Source: Bacillota bacterium (GTDB lineage Bacteria > Bacillota > Clostridia > Acetivibrionales > Acetivibrionaceae). From it: DNA of 64,000 nucleotides. Made by a program: the position numbers and the translations under genes. Shown here piece by piece: positions 34,328-43,414 of the stretch (position 1 is the stretch's first letter; every line of letters starts with the position of its first letter). Location of the stretch: assembly GCA_023398495.1 (NCBI GenBank), contig JAEWSG010000228.1, positions 1-64,000 on the forward strand, read 5' to 3'. A model generated the notes under the pieces. That model worked only from the letters and a program-made list of their open reading frames with translations. It was not told the origin of the DNA and did no database searches.

Positions 34328-34837
34328 CTACTGGTAAAACCAATATTCGAATATAACATTATAAATAAGTTCTCCACTTTTTTCTTCATTTTGAAGCAAA
34401 AGTTCATTCATTTTTACCTTAAGCTCAGCTCTTGCTTTCTCTTTTGAATCGGCTTTCTTGACATCATCAATGGTCAAGCCTTGAAAATATGTACCGATCA
34501 ATTCAATAAGCTTGCTCTTATTTGATTGTACCTTCAAAGTCGTGTCTTTGATTCCTTCAAACTTCGCAAAATACTGAAGTTCAACATTAACTAAAATAAC
34601 ATGAATTTTGTTATCTTTTCCTTCTGTTACTAGATTGAATGCAGTATTTTCAGTAAACATTTTTTCAGATAAAAGATCCTTGTCTTTTGGGACAGTTATT
34701 TCCTTTTTATCCTCTTTATCTGGGTTCTGATTATTTCCCTGCACAAAAAACACATATCCTGCCAGTAAAACTAAAGCTAATGACAGAAACGCAACTACAC
34801 CAATGAGTACGAAAAAACCACTACTTTTACCCTCCAA
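34328..34837 (-). CDS. fliL: flagellar basal body protein FliL
   Basis: About 169 residues with one membrane helix (about 8-30) and a C-terminal periplasm-side stomatin-like domain (FNLVTEGKDNKIHVILVNVE...). It surrounds stators at the motor. A TTG start at 34837 after GGGGGC is preferred over the longer frame to 34873. The stator genes that usually neighbour it are missing here. Confidence 0.88.
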   Translation of the reverse strand: MEGKSSGFFVLIGVVAFLSLALVLLAGYVFFVQGNNQNPDKEDKKEITVPKDKDLLSEKMFTENTAFNLVTEGKDNKIHVILVNVELQYFAKFEGIKDTTLKVQSNKSKLIELIGTYFQGLTIDDVKKADSKEKARAELKVKMNELLLQNEEKSGELIYNVIFEYWFYQ

Positions 34838-34993
34838 CTTTATGCCCCCTTTATCTTTTGAACAACTATACACTTGGGCACAGCTACAAAACTGTAAATC
34901 TCAAATGAGCATCAGGTTAAATCAATGGTTCTGTAGGAATATCAGCACAACACTTTATTATTTTTATAAACTTTGAACTCCCAAAAAGATCAG

Positions 34994-35194
34994 TTAATTA
35001 GTTGATAAAATCTTAGAGAATATTTTTCTCTTATAATCTATTACTTTTTTGACTATTTCTTCAACATTCTCGGTAACTACAATCTTCTTACCAGTTGTCG
35101 TAGAAATAACAGTATCTGGTGTTTCTTCAAGACTTTCTATCAGTTCACCATTTAAGACGAATTTTGAGCCATTTAATTTAGTTAATTCAATCAT
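34994..35194 (-). CDS. flbD: flagellar FlbD/SwrD family protein
   Basis: A 66-residue member of the FlbD family (IELTKLNGSKFVLNGELIES, TPDTVISTTTGKKIVV). The B. subtilis homologue SwrD raises motor power through the stators. The usual next genes motA and motB do not follow; fliL comes next after a 120-base gap. Confidence 0.92.
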   Translation of the reverse strand: MIELTKLNGSKFVLNGELIESLEETPDTVISTTTGKKIVVTENVEEIVKKVIDYKRKIFSKILSTN

Positions 35195-35364
35195 AATATT
35201 TTTACCTCAAAAACTCAATAGAATTTTTATTTTTTTGCAAAATAATATATAAAATTGGTGAAATTCATCATAAATCGGTGTCGAATACCTACTTATTCTT
35301 CATAGGTCCTAGATAATCCTTTAAAATTATCTGAATTTTTAATAAAAATATTTGCCAATTACAA

Positions 35365-35408
35365 ATATTCTAAAAAAGTTTGTCCAAAAACAAACTTTTT
35401 TAGAATAT
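35365..35408 (-). terminator. long perfect stem-loop between flgE and flbD
   Basis: An 18-bp perfect inverted repeat (35365-35382/35391-35408) with an 8-nt loop lies just downstream of the flgE stop and holds its T-run inside the stem. It may attenuate transcription or stabilise the upstream mRNA inside the operon. Its core AAAAAAGTTTG/CAAACTTTTTT recurs at 54954-54986. Confidence 0.6.
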
Positions 35409-35428
35409 AACTTATCCTTTACCTCTTA

Positions 35429-36748
35429 TTATCTCTTTAAGTTAACCAATTCCTGCAGCATTTCATCAGATGTTGTAATTATTCTGCTATTTGCCTGGAA
35501 CCCTCTCTGTGTGACAATCATATCTGTAAATTCCGTGGACAGGTCAACATTTGACATTTCCAGTGTGCCCGGATTCAAAGTACCCACCCCTTCAGAACCT
35601 GCCTTTACTCCTTTTTTGAAATCACCTGAGTTTGTTGTAGGTATATACATATTATTTCCTGTCTTCTGCAAACCTGCGGGATTCTCAAAACTTGCCAGTG
35701 CAATCAACCCCAGCGGTTGCTGCTGACCGTTGCTGTATATACCTGTTATAATTCCATCCGCACCTATGCTGAAACTTACAAGCGTTCCTGTGGAGTAACC
35801 GTCAACACTTGTAGGTTTTGCCGAACTGTCAGCCGCATACATTGTAAGCTTTGAAAAATCCAGCAATACGTCTATAGGTTCAGAACCTACGCTGTCAGGT
35901 GGAATTATTGATATAGCAGGAGTGACAGAAGTTCCTGATGCCACTATTCGCCCTTCAGAATCAAATTTTATAGGACCTGACGCACCTGAAGCTGTCGTTC
36001 CTGAGCCAGTGTCAATAGCCCAGTTCCAAACACTCTCTCCTCCACTGACTGATATTTTCCACATATCTACATTTATACTGTATGGATTACCCAAAGAATC
36101 AAAAACTGTCATTGGAACACTGAACTGTACATTGTCTTCTGTAGCTCCACTTCCTAACGGAGTATATGAAGCATCCAGATTTCCGGCAAATACTGCAGAA
36201 GTAGTAGCTTTTGCAGCAATCATCCTCTTATTTTTGTTTGGAATATCCGAATAGAGGTTTATAGGCTCGATAGGATTTTCTGTATCATATGTGTATGTTC
36301 CATCACTTTCCCTCGTGTAAGCTTGCCAACCGTAGACATTCATACCGCTTCCATTTACCAGATTTCCGGTCTTGTCAATTCCGAAATTACCAGCTCTGGT
36401 AAAACGGTATGTATCTGCATTGCCACCTTTTACAATGAAAAAGCCATCTCCTTCTATAGCCAGGTCTGTAGGATTATCTGTCCTTTGTAGACTTCCTCTT
36501 GTAGTTATTGTATCAACCGCACCAACACCAATACCCAAACCCACCTGCATAGGGTTTGTACCTCCCCTGCCTGTAGCTGCATCCGGTGCACCTGCTCCTT
36601 TTATTGTCTGACTGAATACTTCCTGAAAAGTTACTCTTCCAGACTTGAAGGCAACAGTGTTTACATTGGCAACATTGTTACCTATTACGTCCATCTTGGT
36701 CTGATGGGCACGCAAACCTGAAACGCCTGAGAACATTGATCTCATCAT
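35429..36748 (-). CDS. flgE: flagellar hook protein FlgE
   Basis: A 439-residue hook protein: N-terminal rod-type motif (MFSGVSGLRAHQTKMDVIGN), FlgE/F/G body with DLAIEGDGFFIVKGG, a D2 insertion domain (about 150-300), and C-terminal MSNVDLSTEFTDMIVTQRGF coiled coil. Ser-rich start and layout identify hook rather than rod. It ends just before the long stem-loop. Confidence 0.95.
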   Translation of the reverse strand: MMRSMFSGVSGLRAHQTKMDVIGNNVANVNTVAFKSGRVTFQEVFSQTIKGAGAPDAATGRGGTNPMQVGLGIGVGAVDTITTRGSLQRTDNPTDLAIEGDGFFIVKGGNADTYRFTRAGNFGIDKTGNLVNGSGMNVYGWQAYTRESDGTYTYDTENPIEPINLYSDIPNKNKRMIAAKATTSAVFAGNLDASYTPLGSGATEDNVQFSVPMTVFDSLGNPYSINVDMWKISVSGGESVWNWAIDTGSGTTASGASGPIKFDSEGRIVASGTSVTPAISIIPPDSVGSEPIDVLLDFSKLTMYAADSSAKPTSVDGYSTGTLVSFSIGADGIITGIYSNGQQQPLGLIALASFENPAGLQKTGNNMYIPTTNSGDFKKGVKAGSEGVGTLNPGTLEMSNVDLSTEFTDMIVTQRGFQANSRIITTSDEMLQELVNLKR

Positions 36749-36901
36749 AAATCTAACGACCTCCTCCAGCTTCTATTCCTTCTGTCATTCCGGAATAGGT
36801 AGCCTCCCGAAAGGGTCCGGCTACTTTTTTAAAACTATCATAATAGATATCGGCTGTTTTACCTAGTTTTATAAGCTTTTTATCATTACTAAATCCAATC
36901 T

Positions 36902-37294
36902 TTATGTAAACACAGCACCATCTATATTGGTAAAAACATTTTCCTTAAGCTCATTACTATTTACTGCCGTTATAACCGTCCTATTTCTTACATTTACCAC
37001 CAGTGCTATATCGTCCACCATAACAAGTGAATCTTTTACGCCCTTTTCCTCTGCTTTATCCAAAGCTTTTGATATCTTTTCCTTTTGAACATCGGAAATC
37101 TTGATATTTCTTGTATCAAGGCGCATCTGGGCATGTTTTGAAAATTTCACATCCGAAGTTTCACTGATTTTTCCCTTTAAAATCTCATCAAAGCTGCTTT
37201 TATCTTTTTCCTTCGGTTTGTTGACTGTTGGATTATTCAGGCCGTTTCCAGATACTTTATTCAGGTGGTTGTACATATTGTTGTTAATTATCAT
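36902..37294 (-). CDS. flagellar operon protein (TIGR02530-type)
   Basis: About 130 residues, with a disordered N-terminus and a conserved core (FSKHAQMRLDTRNIKISDVQ and VMVDDIALVVNVRNRTVITA). This small family is found between flgD and flgE in clostridia and Thermotogales; its role is unproven. The ATG at 37294 follows GGGGGTGAG by eight bases. Confidence 0.82.
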   Translation of the reverse strand: MIINNNMYNHLNKVSGNGLNNPTVNKPKEKDKSSFDEILKGKISETSDVKFSKHAQMRLDTRNIKISDVQKEKISKALDKAEEKGVKDSLVMVDDIALVVNVRNRTVITAVNSNELKENVFTNIDGAVFT

Positions 37295-37315
37295 TAGTCT
37301 CACCCCCTTAAGCCC

Positions 37316-38215
37316 TTATAAATTTTCATCAACATTAGTTTGTTCTTCTGCTTCAGTTTGTTCTTCTGTTTCAGTTTGAACCTTTGCGGGTTTGATATTT
37401 GTTATTCCGTCAACAGGGACATTCAATCCATCAAGTACAGCAGTTACTTTGCCATTGGCAGAAACATTGAAATCCTTAAGAATTGCCGTTACTGAAACCT
37501 CACTTCCTGATGCATCAGATATTATTAATGACACTTCGTTTCCTAGGTTGTTTTCAAGATAGGTCTTCCTGTAATTGCGGTCTACAGATGCATAGGAGCT
37601 ATCTATTGCAGCTACATTAACAGTTACTCCATCCATTACAGCATAGTTTTCATATGCACCTTTGTTTATCTCTTTAACAACACCGTTGACTTTGATAATC
37701 TCTCCTGACTCGGAATCATATACATAACCACTGCAATCATAACCTATTAGACCGGTATACTCAGAAAGGTTTGAATCATTTATTTGGTTGTAGCCATCAT
37801 TAATCTCCATTACATCTTCAACAGGAACATCCTGATTGTTTACAACCACAAAAGCCTTACCGTCCTGCATTTTCACACTGCTAACCTCGCCTTGTATCAA
37901 TTTTACGGAGCTTAAGTCATCGCCTTTAAGGTTTGCAGAAATAGTCTTTCCAATCAAAGCAAAGGCTTGAGTAGCTGTGTAGCTCGAATTCAAATTCTGC
38001 ATCTGCTCTAATGCACTGAACTGCGCCATCTGAGCGATAAACTCCTTATCTTCTTGAGGATTAAGCGGGTCCTGATATTGGAGCTGTGTGACTAAAAGAC
38101 TTAAAAATTCATCTTTGCCAAGCTCACCTGTATTTCTCTGAGATGTTTTTGAGGCTGTAGTTTCATCTATTATCTGCTGTATTGTTTTTTGATTGCCAAC
38201 CGAACTCACACCCAA
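37316..38215 (-). CDS. flgD: flagellar hook cap protein FlgD
   Basis: A 299-residue hook scaffold protein. The N-terminal FlgD core is clear (LGKDEFLSLLVTQLQYQDPL, QEDKEFIAQMAQFSALEQMQ). The remainder is longer and less conserved than in the ~140-residue Bacillus form, with two small beta segments and an acidic tail of TE/EQ repeats (TETEEQTEAEEQ). It caps the growing hook and is lost on completion. Confidence 0.9.
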   Translation of the reverse strand: MGVSSVGNQKTIQQIIDETTASKTSQRNTGELGKDEFLSLLVTQLQYQDPLNPQEDKEFIAQMAQFSALEQMQNLNSSYTATQAFALIGKTISANLKGDDLSSVKLIQGEVSSVKMQDGKAFVVVNNQDVPVEDVMEINDGYNQINDSNLSEYTGLIGYDCSGYVYDSESGEIIKVNGVVKEINKGAYENYAVMDGVTVNVAAIDSSYASVDRNYRKTYLENNLGNEVSLIISDASGSEVSVTAILKDFNVSANGKVTAVLDGLNVPVDGITNIKPAKVQTETEEQTEAEEQTNVDENL

Positions 38216-38254
38216 AGTTTTCCGACCTCCTTATCTCTTCGTTTTTTCCGGTTC

Positions 38255-39874
38255 CTACGCAGTTAAATCTATACTGCTGTTGTTTACCATATAAGGGTTC
38301 AGTCTGAGTTGATTTTCCTCTAATACAGAAACTCCTCCCACTACAGATGCCATAACTTTTTCACCCTCATCTGATTTGTTATTGTTCTTTGAAAACCTGT
38401 AACTTTCATTAAACCCTTTTCTGGATTCCTGGCCAACTGATACGCTAAATCCCTGAACAGAAAACCCTTGTTTTGTGAGCGACTCCTTAAGACTATCCAT
38501 ATTTGATTCAATAGCTGCCTTAACCTGTTCATTTTCTGCAACAAACTTTGCCATTACATTACCTCTTTCTGTCACAATCTTAAGTGAAAGTTTTCCAAGG
38601 TGATCGGGCTTTAGATCAATTACCATTTCACTCTTTTCATCTGTTAAAATAACCTTCGCCTTTTCTACTATCTGACTGATTATTTCCTTTTTTGAAACGG
38701 TAACTTCACTTTTTACTTCTGAAACCTCAGCTGTAGCACCGGTTTTAATTTGTTGATTGTTCAATATATTATTGAACCGGCTTTGATCTACCCCTTCGGT
38801 ATTAGTCTTAAGGGTGTTTTCTGGCTGAGCCTTTTGAATATCCGGGGCCTCTGCTTCTTTGTCGCTTAATAATTCCTCTTTGTTTTCTCCAGATTTATCC
38901 GAATCCTGAGAAGTTTTTAAGTCTTTGTTCTCTGTAGGTGTCAGGTTTACTTCTTTAACTGATTCAGTCTCCATAGTGCTCTTTCCATTTACTGTCTTTA
39001 GATCCTTTGGCATAATCCCTTCAACTGTCTGTGTGATTTCCTCAAATAGCTTTTCCGGTTCGTTCTCAAGTTTGTCAGTTAGATTGTTTAGCACTTCCTT
39101 AAGCTTACTTTCAAACACTTCTATACCCGGATGCTTAACTTTTTTATCAGTCTCAACCACTTCAACATCAATACCTTCAAGCTCTATCCAGCCTTCTTTA
39201 TTAGTGCCTTCATTCTCCATATTATCCTGGATTTCCAAAGCATTTACCCTACTTTTTGATTCTTTTAATGTAACTTCTGTTATTTTTATCAAGGTTGCTT
39301 TTTGCTCAGTGTCTAACCCAAACATATCGGAAATTTTTCCGGCTATTTCAGCAGTTTTTGATGCATCACACAATTCCTCTGGACTGATATTAAGCGTGCT
39401 CATTATTTTCTTAAGTTCTTCAACACTTATATTGAGTATCTGTGCCAAGCTCTCCTCAATTAGTGTTTCTTCGATCTTTTCAGTTTCCTGTTCAGAGGTC
39501 TTTTCAATATTTTCATTTTTGTCGGCAGTCTTTCCCTTTGAAATTGTAACCTTCTTTTTTTCTGTCAGCTGACCGTGTTCTTTTACTGCCTCCTTATAGC
39601 TCTTTATTTTGTTGTCACTTTCTGTTTCAACTGCTCCTGAACTTAATTCAGCAGGTTTTACATTTTGTTTATCCTTTCTCATGCCCACAATTAAGTCAGC
39701 ACTTCTTTGAACGTTCCTGTTGCTATTGCCGGCATAGTTCTTTTCGACTGATGAGTTCAGAGAATCAATAAAACTAGGGTACGAGCCTGAATTTTTTGTC
39801 TCACTTTTCTTGACACCGGATGAATTTTCTGAAGTTTTTCCAAGAAAACCCACAACAAAACTCTGTGTTATCAT
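38255..39874 (-). CDS. fliK: flagellar hook-length control protein FliK
   Basis: About 539 residues. Most is a long charged, disordered ruler region; the C-terminal FliK domain (about 420-500) carries DLKPDHLGKLSLKIVTERGN and VAENEQVKAAIESNMDSLKE with LTKQGFSVQGFSV. It measures hook length and triggers FlhB switching. The ATG at 39874 follows AGGAGGTG, which removes the overlap with the upstream gene that a longer frame would create. Confidence 0.92.
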   Translation of the reverse strand: MITQSFVVGFLGKTSENSSGVKKSETKNSGSYPSFIDSLNSSVEKNYAGNSNRNVQRSADLIVGMRKDKQNVKPAELSSGAVETESDNKIKSYKEAVKEHGQLTEKKKVTISKGKTADKNENIEKTSEQETEKIEETLIEESLAQILNISVEELKKIMSTLNISPEELCDASKTAEIAGKISDMFGLDTEQKATLIKITEVTLKESKSRVNALEIQDNMENEGTNKEGWIELEGIDVEVVETDKKVKHPGIEVFESKLKEVLNNLTDKLENEPEKLFEEITQTVEGIMPKDLKTVNGKSTMETESVKEVNLTPTENKDLKTSQDSDKSGENKEELLSDKEAEAPDIQKAQPENTLKTNTEGVDQSRFNNILNNQQIKTGATAEVSEVKSEVTVSKKEIISQIVEKAKVILTDEKSEMVIDLKPDHLGKLSLKIVTERGNVMAKFVAENEQVKAAIESNMDSLKESLTKQGFSVQGFSVSVGQESRKGFNESYRFSKNNNKSDEGEKVMASVVGGVSVLEENQLRLNPYMVNNSSIDLTA

Positions 39875-39920
39875 TTTTTCACCTCCTCTTTTCTGATTGA
39901 TAAAAACTATAGTCCCTAAA

Positions 39921-40745
39921 TTATTTTGGAAGAACAACGCCATAATCTTTTGCAAGTTTCTCAGTTACTTTGGTTGCAAATTCCTCACTCATTTCTGCCA
40001 GAATCTCCGCTGCTATATCCTTCTTCATATTTTTCAAAGTGTAGGATATCAAATCGAGTTTTGTATCCCCAAGCCCTTCAAAAATTTTTGCACAAGAGCC
40101 TGTATCCATTTTTTCATATAACTGTGCAAATTGCTTGGCTGCTTCATCCGCTTTTTGTTCTTCCATTACTTCCTTATATATTTTTTCGGCAGTTTCGCTG
40201 TTAACCTTAACGAAATAATCAGCAAAACCTTCTTTATTTCCAGCCGCAACAAGTTCATCAACTTGTTTCTTGTACTCTTCCAATTCAGCCTTTTCTTTTT
40301 CGGTTTCTGCTTTGATTTTTTGGTTCTCAGCAGAAAACGTGTCAGCTTCTGTCTTATATTTTACGAGTTCTTCATTCTGTTTTTTTATTTCTTCCATCTG
40401 TTTTGTAAGTTCTTCATTTTGCGTTTTAAATTGCTTGTACAAACTCAATAATTCGCTCTTATCGAAATTGGCCGGATCATCAGCATCGGGCTTCTGTGGA
40501 AGTGCACGGTTCAAAAGCGGAATATTTTTTATGTTTTCTCCATATTTGTCAGTCAAACCATTGACATTATTATGAATAATAAGATAAAAAGCCCCACCTG
40601 CTACAGCAGCTATAACAATCAGTGCAGTAACCAATGCAAGTATCGCAAATAACAAACCACCCTTTTTTTTATCTTTTTGAGGTTTCTCTTGGCTACCTTG
40701 CATTTTAGGACTCTGTATAGTCTCTTCATTTTTAACTTTTGCCAT
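39921..40745 (-). CDS. ylxF: YlxF/MotE-like membrane protein
   Basis: A 274-residue protein: a basic N-terminus, one membrane helix (about 30-54), a long coiled coil (about 95-180) and a C-terminal MgtE-N/MotE-like domain (AKQFAQLYEKMDTGSCAKIF, EILAEMSEEFATKVTEKLAK). Position between fliJ and fliK matches B. subtilis ylxF. In other bacteria MotE-type proteins act as a chaperone for MotC or stators; the role here is unknown. Confidence 0.8.
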   Translation of the reverse strand: MAKVKNEETIQSPKMQGSQEKPQKDKKKGGLLFAILALVTALIVIAAVAGGAFYLIIHNNVNGLTDKYGENIKNIPLLNRALPQKPDADDPANFDKSELLSLYKQFKTQNEELTKQMEEIKKQNEELVKYKTEADTFSAENQKIKAETEKEKAELEEYKKQVDELVAAGNKEGFADYFVKVNSETAEKIYKEVMEEQKADEAAKQFAQLYEKMDTGSCAKIFEGLGDTKLDLISYTLKNMKKDIAAEILAEMSEEFATKVTEKLAKDYGVVLPK

Positions 40746-40778
40746 TTTTTTATCTCCTGTAATAATATCTATTTATGA

Positions 40779-41222
40779 CTATTCTGATACTTTATAATTA
40801 AAGCTTGCAATCTCATCGATAACCTTTTGTTCCATTTTCTGCTGTTCCTTAATATACTCCTCGTATTTCTTTTCCCTGAGTTTTTCCATCATTTTTCTTT
40901 CCTGAACGGCTGTAACAAGTTGTTCTCTACACTTATCGACAGACTTTTGTGCACGCCTTACATTATTTTTCTGAAGCTCTATCCTGTCCTTCAACAACGA
41001 AATGTAGGAACTGTATTCCTTTAGCAATCCCACAGATATACCTGAACTGGATTTGCTGTTTATTTCCCCGATGTATTCATCTCTCTCTGTCTCAATATCC
41101 AAAAGAATGATTTTTTGCCGTTCCAATTCCTGAACAGCTTTTCCCAATTCATTTTTCATATTGCTTTCTATTTGTTTTTTCAAATTCAGAACAGCCTGAA
41201 GTTTAAAAACGAATTTACCCAA
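40779..41222 (-). CDS. fliJ: flagellar export chaperone-escort FliJ
   Basis: A 147-residue coiled coil beginning GKFVFKLQAVLNLKKQIE, the FliJ signature. It forms the stalk of the FliI ATPase ring. It starts with TTG after GGGGGTGATT. Confidence 0.93.
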   Translation of the reverse strand: MGKFVFKLQAVLNLKKQIESNMKNELGKAVQELERQKIILLDIETERDEYIGEINSKSSSGISVGLLKEYSSYISLLKDRIELQKNNVRRAQKSVDKCREQLVTAVQERKMMEKLREKKYEEYIKEQQKMEQKVIDEIASFNYKVSE

Positions 41223-41267
41223 ACAAAATCACCCCCAGCTTTCACTAAGGAATAACTGAAATCACTC

Positions 41268-42584
41268 TCAATTTGTAAAAATGTTCCCAAGAAGTTCAAC
41301 AACCTCATCAAAATTGTATTTATCATGGGTTCCCTGTTCAATAAATCCAAGTATCCTATCTATATGATCTATAGCGTAGTCAATTTTCTCATTACTGCCC
41401 TTTACATAAGCACCAATATTAATCAGGTCTTCAGCATCCCTGTGAATTGCCATAACCTTCTTCATCTGGTTGGCTATCTTTTTGTGTTCATCCGACACTA
41501 TATCTGACATAACCCTGCTGACACTTGCCAAAACGTCTATTGCAGGATACTGATTCCTATTGGCAAGTGCCCTTGACAATACAATATGTCCATCTAAAAT
41601 TCCCCTTGCAGTATCGGTTACCGGTTCTGTCAGGTCATCCCCATCCACCAGAACGGTATACAGCCCAGTAATTGAACCAGTTTGAGAATTTCCAGCTCTT
41701 TCAAGCAATCTCGGCATTGAGGAAAATACAGAAGGTGTATATCCTCTTGATACGGGAGGTTCGCCAACTGCCAATCCAATCTCACGTTGTGCCATGGCAA
41801 ACCTTGTCAACGAATCCATGAGCAGCAGAACATCTTTTCCCTGGTCTCTGAAGTACTCAGCTATAGCTGTAGCAATAAACGCACCCTTAAGCCTTACCAG
41901 TGCGGGTTGGTCTGACGTTGCCACAACAACAACCGATCTGCTCAGGCCTTCTTCCTTAAGATCCTTCTCAATGAATTCCCTTACTTCCCTTCCTCTTTCT
42001 CCTATCAGTGCAATTACATTTATATCAGCCTTGGTATTTCTTGCTATCATACCCATCAACGTACTTTTTCCAACACCACTTCCTGCAAATATGCCAACCC
42101 TTTGTCCTTTGCCAATGGTAAGTAGTCCATCGATTGTCTTAACTCCCAAAGGAAGTGGATGTGCAATGCGGTTTCTCATTAAAGGATGCGGAGGATCATT
42201 GTTTACAGGATAGAAACCCTCTGGCTTGACATCACCCTTGTCATCTATCGGATTTCCAAGACCATCTATTACTCTGCCCACCATTCCCATCCCCACAGCA
42301 GCACTCAGGTATTCGCCTGTAGCCACTACAGTGCTTCCAGGGCCAATCCCTGTCATATCCCCAAGTGGCATCAGTATCACCTTATTGTCCTTAAACCCAA
42401 CCACTTCCGCTTTGATTACACACCTATCTTTTAAGGCATGAATTTCGCAAACCTCACCCATATTAACCTCTGGGCCATTCGATTCAATAGTAAGGCCAAC
42501 AATTTTGGATACTTTGCCGTTGTATTCGATAAAATCCGATTTTGCCAGTATTTCCTTATACTTGTCAAAGTCAATGTTTATCAT
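41268..42584 (-). CDS. fliI: flagellar export ATPase FliI
   Basis: About 438 residues, related to F1 beta. Walker A is GIFAGSGVGKSTLMGMI, Walker B region is DVLLLMDSLTRFAMAQREIG, and the ERGREVREF and GEPPVSRGYTPSVFSSMP segments are present. It powers substrate unfolding at the export gate. The ATG at 42584 follows GGGGG; the longer frame to 42620 lacks a site. Confidence 0.96.
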   Translation of the reverse strand: MINIDFDKYKEILAKSDFIEYNGKVSKIVGLTIESNGPEVNMGEVCEIHALKDRCVIKAEVVGFKDNKVILMPLGDMTGIGPGSTVVATGEYLSAAVGMGMVGRVIDGLGNPIDDKGDVKPEGFYPVNNDPPHPLMRNRIAHPLPLGVKTIDGLLTIGKGQRVGIFAGSGVGKSTLMGMIARNTKADINVIALIGERGREVREFIEKDLKEEGLSRSVVVVATSDQPALVRLKGAFIATAIAEYFRDQGKDVLLLMDSLTRFAMAQREIGLAVGEPPVSRGYTPSVFSSMPRLLERAGNSQTGSITGLYTVLVDGDDLTEPVTDTARGILDGHIVLSRALANRNQYPAIDVLASVSRVMSDIVSDEHKKIANQMKKVMAIHRDAEDLINIGAYVKGSNEKIDYAIDHIDRILGFIEQGTHDKYNFDEVVELLGNIFTN

Positions 42585-42634
42585 ATTAATCCCCCGATTT
42601 ATATAGAAAAAATGTGGCATATGCCACAGATTAT

Positions 42635-43414
42635 TTATTTTCCGATTACCTTCATAAAAGCTTCTTCGATTTTCCTGAGTTTTGTTCCAACCCCTGCATC
42701 TATATTTCCATAAGGAGTTTCAATCAAACAAGCACCGGGTTTTAACGCAGGGTCCCTTTTTATGTCAAGGTCACCTATGCCTTCTACCATCGAAAGCAAT
42801 CTTTCCTTGTTATCAACAAGGAAATCATAGTCCTGGGAAGACACTTTTATTGTTATATCTTCCCTGTTTGAACACTTTTCCAAGGCCTGTTTTACTAAAG
42901 CAAGAAGGTTATCCTTGTTTAGCGTTACTTCTGCTCCAATTACTTTCCTGACTACATCCATTATTATTTCTAAAGCATCTTTTTCGAGCCCTGCCATCAC
43001 TTCGTTATATTCCATATTTGCATGTTCTTTGACGAATTCTGCTTCCGAAAGCAAATCCTCATACAACCTTTTTGCTTCTTCATATCCCGTCTCAAAGCCT
43101 TTCTGTCTTGCTTCCTCTTCTATAGACTGTTTTTTGCCAACAGCTTCATTCTCTGCTGCCTCAAGTATCCTTTGAGCTTCAAGTTCAGCTTCTTTAATTA
43201 TGGCTTCTGCTTCATCATTTGCTTTCCTAATAATATTTTCAGAAGTTATTTTCAAATCTTCCTGATCTTCCATATCCTTTTCAGCATCTTCGTTGTCTTC
43301 TTCCACTTCAGGTTTGTAAGGTATCTTCTTTATAGTCTGAAAAGTGATGGTTGGCCTTATCTGAACCGGGATACCCACATTTATCTGTTCGCTCTTATAC
43401 ACCTTGTTATACAA
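42635..43414 (-). CDS. fliH: flagellar assembly protein FliH
   Basis: A 259-residue negative regulator and C-ring tether of FliI. It has an acidic N-terminus, a long Ala/Glu coiled coil (ENIIRKANDEAEAIIKEAEL) and the V-ATPase E-like C-terminal domain (MDVVRKVIGAEVTLNKDNLL, PGACLIETPYGNIDAGVGTK). It starts with TTG inside the last codons of fliG (8-base overlap). Confidence 0.93.
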   Translation of the reverse strand: MYNKVYKSEQINVGIPVQIRPTITFQTIKKIPYKPEVEEDNEDAEKDMEDQEDLKITSENIIRKANDEAEAIIKEAELEAQRILEAAENEAVGKKQSIEEEARQKGFETGYEEAKRLYEDLLSEAEFVKEHANMEYNEVMAGLEKDALEIIMDVVRKVIGAEVTLNKDNLLALVKQALEKCSNREDITIKVSSQDYDFLVDNKERLLSMVEGIGDLDIKRDPALKPGACLIETPYGNIDAGVGTKLRKIEEAFMKVIGK

